Below are positions 58,151 to 64,000 of a stretch of 64,000 nt of DNA, one piece after another. The notes beneath the pieces were generated by a model. That model was not told the DNA's origin. It saw nothing but the letters and a program-made list of their open reading frames with translations, and made no database searches. Every line of letters begins with the position of its first letter. The stretch's first letter is position 1. The stretch is from Anniella stebbinsi (Eukaryota > Chordata > Lepidosauria > Squamata > Anniellidae): positions 298,313,973-298,377,972 of the forward strand of contig JARDYH010000002.1 of the NCBI GenBank assembly GCA_029215795.1, written 5' to 3'. The position numbers were made by a program, and so were the translations under genes.

Positions 58151-59402
58151 AGCAGCTTGCCTATGGCCTCTTAAGGAACAATCCTATGCATATTTAGGCA
58201 GGAAAAAAATCCTACACTCCCAGCATTCCCCAGCCAACCATGATTTCTTTATTTTTATATTTGCATTTTATCCTAATTTTCATACAATGATTGTCTCCCA
58301 AACTGGCTCACGCCAATAAAAGCAAGAGAAACAGGCCCTGTCATGAGGCTTACACACTAAAATGACAAAACACCCAGGGGAAGGGGCATGCAAGGAGAAG
58401 GAAAGAGGGAGAAGATCAGTTTTTCAAAGCCAGAATAAGGTGGTGAGCTATAAGTGGGCATTTAAATGCATTTTGGGCCAGGCTGATCTTCCCTTGCTGG
58501 TGCTCTTGCTTGAATAGGTGGCAATTTGGGGCAAATGGAGGGGGGGCAGAACTTTCTTTTCCCTGACTGCCCCTTGGAGCTGAGTGTTCTTTCTGGCAGG
58601 GAGGGGAAAGCGAATTCTTGCATCTGCACCTTCTCCGGCCTATGGATGGGCCAGATTGGTCTCCCCATTGGATTGATGTTATTCCTCCCATTGGCCATGG
58701 GCCCCCCAGATGACAGAAGGTAGAGTGTGCTTTCTTCTGCACACTTTTCCTTTTGTGACAGAATTGAGCTTTAAATTGGTGATTTCCTGATTCACTCTAA
58801 CTAATATGCAACACCAGCTCGCTTGCTCTTATTCTTTGCTTACTGAGCAGTATAGGTGAGCATTCATACTCCCACAGAAGCTTTGGATTAGGAAATCCTT
58901 TTAGCCCCAATTTCATGGGATCCTAATTAAATATCCCATTTGGCTTTCTTTCTTCAGAAATAAAATAAAATTTAAAAAATCAGTTCAACAACACTAGTTC
59001 CAGAACCAGCAACAATAAAATGCAAAACAAAAGAATTTCTCTCCACTGATTCCTTTTCCTTCTAGATGTCTTTAAAGAGACTGTTCAAAGTAAACAACAA
59101 AGAAGCACATGTAATTCTATTTTATCTCTTGCCATCTTCTAATCTTCCCCCATTATTGATGGATTTTTGTCAGCAGCCTTTCTGTGATAGGAATTTCCTC
59201 TTTATTCACTTAAAGGAAATCAATACTGTTTTACGAAGTCCGGTTTTTAATTCTCTATGTATTCTGGAGGGAAAGTGGTATTTTCCTCTTTTGTGTCAAC
59301 GCAGATCATCATGTCATAATTTTAAAATGTATTTCACTGCAACATTATTGATATTTCATTTGCACAGCATTGACAGGTTTTGCATTCTGAGGGATTTCTC
59401 AG

Positions 59403-59433
<31 letters not shown>

Positions 59434-60556
59434 CACACCCTGAAAAGGCAAATTGCAAACCAGAGCGATCAAATAGCGCATTAACCATATTTAACCATCA
59501 TGCTGTCCCACCATTACAAGAACACAGCTCACAGTTGTTGGAGGTATATGAAATTCTCATATTTTCTCACTGTTACTACTTCAGCAACAACAAAAATCCA
59601 CTCAGTCGCAGGAAAAAACACCAAATTATCTACATTAACATTCACTTCACAATTGTGTCCCAGCAATGCAGACTCTTAATACATGTTTCTGCCCCCTCAT
59701 ATTTTAGATATAGCTGACATCAATAGTGCAAATCATATTTGCTGTGTATAATAGCTAGATATTGCACAATAGAATTGTAATTCTCTTCCCCAAAAGACAA
59801 ATCCCAAGTAATTCTGGAGAAAGACACAGTTAGTCCTTGTTGACTGTAAAAATAAATAAATAAATAATAAATAAATAAATAAATATAGACACACCACTGA
59901 TTTACCAGAAGTAATTAATCCTTGGCCCATCTTGGTGGATGTGCTCCATGTGCACAAAATTCTGACGCATAGAATGAAAATCCAGACTCTATTGTTGCAG
60001 TCAGGCAGGAAAACAAATGTGTCCAAAATATCTTGGTTTAGGAAACTGAAAATCCAAATGAAGCCCCTCCACCACCACCACTATCTCACAGTAGTAAAGT
60101 AACAGATGGAAGACTTGACATTTTGGTACCCTTTAATGTGCAAGGGTATTTTTTTCTGTCAGGGGCCCTATGTCAGCAGTGCACAGTGGGCAGTGCCAGA
60201 ACCAAAGATAGGGTAGTCACCACCTTTCTCTTTCCCTCTCTTTTTGCCATCCCCTTTTCACTCTCTCCCTCTTCCTTACTGCCAAGAGATGGCCAGGTAA
60301 GGGACAGGAACCTCTTGCCAAAGTTCTGAACTGATCACATGTGGAGGGCTTTGGAAATTAGACTGCTGATTGCCCAACTTGCTTTAATGGTACATCTGAT
60401 GCCAAAGTATGTGTCTGTATGTATATGGGCGTGGGTGGATGGGGTTTTCTTCCCCTGCCCAATAATAACACAGGCCTTATGGGTGGATGTGTAGTAGTAT
60501 TTATAGACACACACCATATAGATGGCTCACATAGGCAGCAGCAGGTCTGAGATCCA
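58151..60556. other. Unresolved, with AAT and AAAT microsatellites
   Basis: An AAT run lies at 59404-59431 and AAAT units at 59848-59884, the latter possibly a LINE tail. No exon or transposon end is recognised. Confidence 0.4.
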
Positions 60557-60760
60557 GCGTGGTGTAGTGGTTAAGTGCTGGGAAACCTGCGTTCTAGCCC
60601 CCTCTCAGCCATGAAACTCACTTGAGTGACTTTGGACAGTCACTGACTCTCAGCCTAGCCTACCTCACAGGGTTGTTGTGAGTATAAAATGGAGAGGAGA
60701 ATAATGTGCAACCTTGGGTTCCTTGGAAGAAATGCAGGATATAAATTTAACAAATAAAAA
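60557..60760 (+). mobile_element. MIR/CORE-type SINE
   Basis: 'gcgtggtgtagtggttaagt', 'gactttggacagtcactg' and 'ctacctcacagggttgttg', ending in an AAAT-like tail, follow the consensus of the SINE at 18659-18888. Confidence 0.85.
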
Positions 60761-60962
60761 ACCTGTCCCCTGAGGGAAGGCAAGAACTAGATTTAGCCTC
60801 CCCATCCTTTCTTGTGCCCCTCATCTGGCGGTGAGCATTTTACCACTTACTTCATTTGTTCAACAGATATGTGCAAGGAGATTCCTGCACTGCCAAGTCT
60901 GCCTGCTGCTTTGCCCAAGGACAGATTGCGCCGTGTGATGACAATCAAGACTAGGGATGTGA

Positions 60963-61151
60963 GAATGGTATAAAGGGGTGTGGGATATAGCAATTAATGA
61001 TAGACTAACATGTAAAATTAAAGTTAGGATGGGATTATCCAAAAAGAGTGATTTTGAAAGTATGTGGGGATCATTTATAGAATACGTTTTAGTAAAGGGG
61101 AGAGGTTGTACACCTTCAAAAGAATCGTTGCAATTTTGGAAAAACATATAA
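60963..61151 (+). pseudogene. L1 ORF2 carboxyl-terminal fragment
   Basis: Sixty-two uninterrupted codons, starting 'EWYKGVWDIAINDRLTCKIK' and ending 'TPSKESLQFWKNI', align without gaps to the end of the ORF2 at 53621-57424 ('EWYKEIWDMALNDMLTCKMK'). The differences place it in another copy or subfamily. The insertion runs 60962-61249 with a short 3' UTR and no clear poly(A). It is bounded by the 15-bp duplication AAGACTAGGGATGTG at 60947-60961 and 61250-61264. Confidence 0.92.
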
Positions 61152-61555
61152 TATATTACAGCATTGAAGGTCTCAAGGGTAGGGGAGCATGGGGGGGATG
61201 TTAAGGTTTTGTTTATGTATTATTATATGTTGAAATATTATTATTTTTTAAGACTAGGGATGTGCACAGTCTAAAAAATCAATCGGAATCGGAATTGGAA
61301 TTATTGTTGCTGATCAGATCGGATCAGATCAGAGGTATATCGGATCGGATACAATTCCGATCCAAAAATCGGATATCTGATTTTCGGATCTGATGCCTTT
61401 TAGTCCCTTTAGACTTGATTTTGGAGGGGAGGAAGCCTGTATCTTTGGTATTTTTAAAGACAGAATCATGAAACTTTGTACAAGTGTAGATGGGATGTTG
61501 CCAGTCATGTGCCCAGAATTGCAGACACAGGGGTGTAGGCGTTACTTGTAAGTAA

Positions 61556-62179
61556 ACACGACAAAGAAGTGCTATCCTTAACCAAAAAACAATACACAAT
61601 CACCAGAAAGTTAAGGCTTCCAAAATTTAAAATCAATTTATATAGATATATTAAAACATTAAAACAGAGCAATTGATTATACAGAATAAAAAATGCTGAG
61701 TGAAAACTCCTTCAGCAATTATTAAGACAATTATCTCTGTGTAATTAAAATAGAAGAAGGGCCAAACGCGTTTCGACAATTTGTCTTCTTCAGTGGCCTC
61801 TGGCACAAGCTGATATGGTAGACTTGATATATATACAAGAAAAGATATCTTGAGTGTGGGGCTGACTATCAATATCCCTAGAATAGGTCAGTTTGTATCA
61901 CTCCCCCAAGACACGAAACCTGCAACAAGTGCTCACAGACTGTAACAGCCTCCCTTGAGAAACGGAGGCTGTTACAGTCAGTGAGCACTTGTTGCAGGTT
62001 TCATATCAGCTTGTGCCGGAGGCCACTGAAGAAGACAAATCATCAAAACGCGTTTGGCCCTTCTTCTGTTTTAATTACACAGAGATAATTGTCTTAATAA
62101 TTGCTGAAGGAGTTTTCGCTCAGCATTTTGTATTCTGTATAATCAATTGCTCTGTTTTAACTTTCTGGTGATTGTGTTC
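61556..62179. mobile_element. Palindromic MITE nested in hAT copy E
   Basis: Two long arms meet near 61955 around GGAGGCTGTTACAG and its inverse. Both contain 'aaacgcgttt', 'gaagaagacaaat' (or inverse) and 'aattacacagagataatt'. CTTGTAAGTAA flanks both sides (61545-61555, 62180-62190), an 11-bp duplication. The left arm has extra segments of about 38 and 46 bases and a longer inner spacer, so the arms are unequal. No transposase is present. Confidence 0.8.
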
Positions 62180-62349
62180 CTTGTAAGTAAGCCTTCAAAA
62201 GTCACTTTTTCACCAGTCATCTGTTCCTTTTTCAATTTACTCCTGTGTCTCAGGGGCACGTTTAAAATGTTTTTTTGGCAGTTAAGAATGTAGACCATGT
62301 CCCCAGTTGGGAAGCGCACTGAAGGGCTATACGTACGTAGCTCTACCCC

Positions 62350-62700
62350 CTTTTGCAGACACAGGGGCACGGTTTAACTGAAATGGAATTGTGAAAAATG
62401 GGTTTGCCCATTGCATGTAAACTGCAAAGTGCTTTCATTAGATCCCATCCCCAGAAACTGAACTCAAACTTGGGGAGCGTACAGAAGGGCTGAACGCTGC
62501 TCTGCCCCTTTTTCACAGACACAGTGGCATGTCGCTTACTGAAATGGAACTGTTAAAAATGGCTTGTGCTGGTAAGTAAGACCATTGCAAAGTGCTCTCT
62601 CATTAGATCCTGTCCCCACAAACACCACACAAATGTGAGGAGCGCACAGTAGGGGTGTACATTCGCCCCCGTTTCACAGACACAGGGGCACAGTTTAACT
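62350..62700. repeat. Tandem units of about 160 bp in hAT copy E
   Basis: 'cagacacaggggcac' or close variants occur at about 62357, 62516 and 62676, each followed by 'ttactgaaatgga'-type text and 'gcaaagtgctttcattagat'. A first, split unit begins near 61520 before the MITE insertion. Confidence 0.75.
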
Positions 62701-63062
62701 TGAATGGCAGGCATTTTATTGAACTTTGGGGACTCTGTGGACTTCTCCTTAAGGGAGAAACCCAAGTCCCTTAGCTTAAGCAAGTGGAGCGGCATGCTCC
62801 AAACTCCACCAAAATCCAACATCAATTCCAGCTCCAAACCACACTCCTTCCACTCCAACTAACTAAACCCCACAAAGAGCCAAAAGGGAAAGAATGAGAA
62901 TATATACTGGGTTTCTACTAAGCCCTCCTCCAGCATTGCGATTGGAGGCTGCAGGAAGTCTTTAACAGGATTGGGTGCTGCATTGATGTAGTGTAAAGCA
63001 CAATTGGTGGATCAAGCTGTCAAACACACACACACAGCCTCCCCCCCTTTATGGAAGTTTAA

Positions 63063-63405
63063 AATAATAAACCACTCATTGCCACTAAAGTCTTGCACCA
63101 ATTTCTCTGGAATTTTTCACACATGAGTAGACACAAAGAATCTCCCATGTCAGGGAGTTTCAACTTTCTACCTTTTAAAATAAAAGAGTTACACAGCACA
63201 TTCTTTGCTATAAGTCCAATGTAAATTTAAAATGCCATAATAAACCACTCATTGCCACTGAAGTCTTGTACCAATTTCTCTGGAATTTTTCACAAATGAG
63301 TAGCCATATCCAATCTCCTATGTCAGGGAGTTTCAGCTTTCTACCTCTTAAAATAAAAAAGTTACCGCACATTATTTTTCTAAGTCCACTGTCAGTTTAA
63401 AACAC
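63063..63405. repeat. Two tandem modules near the right end of hAT copy E
   Basis: 'aataaaccactcattgccac' occurs near 63065 and 63238, a spacing of about 174. Complemented, each unit reads 'taactcttttattttaaaag' then 'gtagaaagttgaaac', the same formula as the modules in copy D. Confidence 0.75.
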
Positions 63406-63582
63406 CATAAAATGGAGGTCCGATCCTCCAATTTTTCCGATCCAGATTGGGTCCCTTCGGATCAGATCAGATTGGATGATTCACAGGATCAGAATCGGAA
63501 TAGTTTCATTTTATCCAATTTTGGCCGGATCGGATCCGGATCGTGGATTGGATCCGATCCGCTGCACATCCCTAATCAAGAC

Positions 63583-64000
63583 CAAAATGTGTTTTTTGCA
63601 CAAAGGCCCTTTCTGCACCAGCCATTTTTCCCAGGGCTGCCCCTGCTTGGTTGTGGAGAGTCCACATGACACACAGAGCATCCTGCAAGCAGGCAGGGGC
63701 CAGCCCTTCATTTCCTGGGAGTTCAGGGAACACTATTATCCCGATTCGTTCCCTGCTCCCAGGAGGGCAGCGAGATGGGCAGCTGGTGTGGCTGCCCATC
63801 CTGGGTGCAGCCGCGCTTACTTGCGCATAAACGCAGCTGCGCCGATGGCCTCGGAGTTACACCGTGTGGCTCCGAAGCCATCAGGAGGGGGGGACAGCAA
63901 AATTGCCATCCCAGGATGGTGGGGGGAGGGGGGCTGGATAGCATGCATGGTTTTTTTAAGGGTACTTACATTTGCACAGGCGCTCTCGTGCGCTCCTCCA
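63583..64000. other. GC-rich unresolved end of the window
   Basis: The text 'gcccatcctgggtgcagccg' and a 'cgatggcctcggagttac' / 'gtggctccgaagccatc' inverted pair near 63844-63881 suggest a GC-rich DNA-transposon interior cut by the window edge. No ends are visible. Confidence 0.35.

Larger units (their letters stand above)
60952..63574. mobile_element. Non-autonomous hAT-type element, copy E, with two nested insertions
   Basis: The left end TAGGGATGTG is cut by an L1 fragment and resumes as CACAGTC at 61265. The right end is GCTGCACATCCCTA. ATCAAGAC flanks both sides exactly (60944-60951, 63575-63582). Subterminal 'cggatcggat' and 'ggatccgatccg' text lies at both ends. Inside are tandem units of about 160 bases from 62357 to about 62700, two units of about 174 bases at 63063-63400, and a palindromic MITE at 61556-62179. 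It has no transposase frame. Confidence 0.9.

Overview
This window reads as vertebrate intergenic or intronic DNA, most likely from a squamate reptile (lizard or snake). That assignment rests on recognised repeats: L2 LINE tails (accgcccaatagccgaagc type), CR1 3' ends, tRNA-derived MIR/CORE-type SINEs with L2-like tails, a young L1, and many short DNA transposons. I found no convincing host exon, tRNA, rRNA or CRISPR array. The only long coding sequence is a retrotransposon ORF2.

Layout. 1-10 kb: a hAT-type element (1336-2612) carrying a nested 357-bp repeat, then Harbinger-like and other MITEs (4679-5026, 6046-6554), L2 and CR1 fragments, and a second hAT type (9074-9545). 10-17 kb: mostly unresolved AT-rich sequence with microsatellites, a non-LTR reverse transcriptase fragment (14630-15690) and an L2 3' end. 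17-21 kb: one L2 copy split by a hAT element (17438-18453, 8-bp duplication GTAAATTC) and by a SINE, followed by a 1.4-kb Harbinger-like element with TTA duplications. 21-33 kb: mostly unresolved, with a truncated hAT copy (26563 onward), a near-perfect palindrome (28058-28176), a MITE and LINE tails. 33-37 kb: a 3.16-kb fold-back hAT element (33247-36410, duplication GTGCTGAT) whose arms are arrays of about 150-bp modules. 37-53 kb: L2, CR1 and SINE copies, a nested pair of 3-bp-duplication MITEs (39013-39861), and more palindromes. 53.6-57.5 kb: an L1 with almost all of ORF2, carrying one internal TGA and an FADD to FADN change. 58-64 kb: a SINE, then another hAT copy (60952-63574, duplication ATCAAGAC) that contains both a short L1 fragment within its terminal repeat and a palindromic MITE.

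The most interesting signal is one hAT-like family with ends TAGGGATGTGCA. It has five copies here with unrelated interiors: AT-rich filler, clustered hairpins, a giant hairpin of tandem modules, or mixed tandem arrays. Four copies have both ends, and three of those have exact 8-bp target duplications. The family looks like a non-autonomous carrier that captures and amplifies tandem and inverted sequence. Family names come from recognition of sequence features only; no database search was possible.
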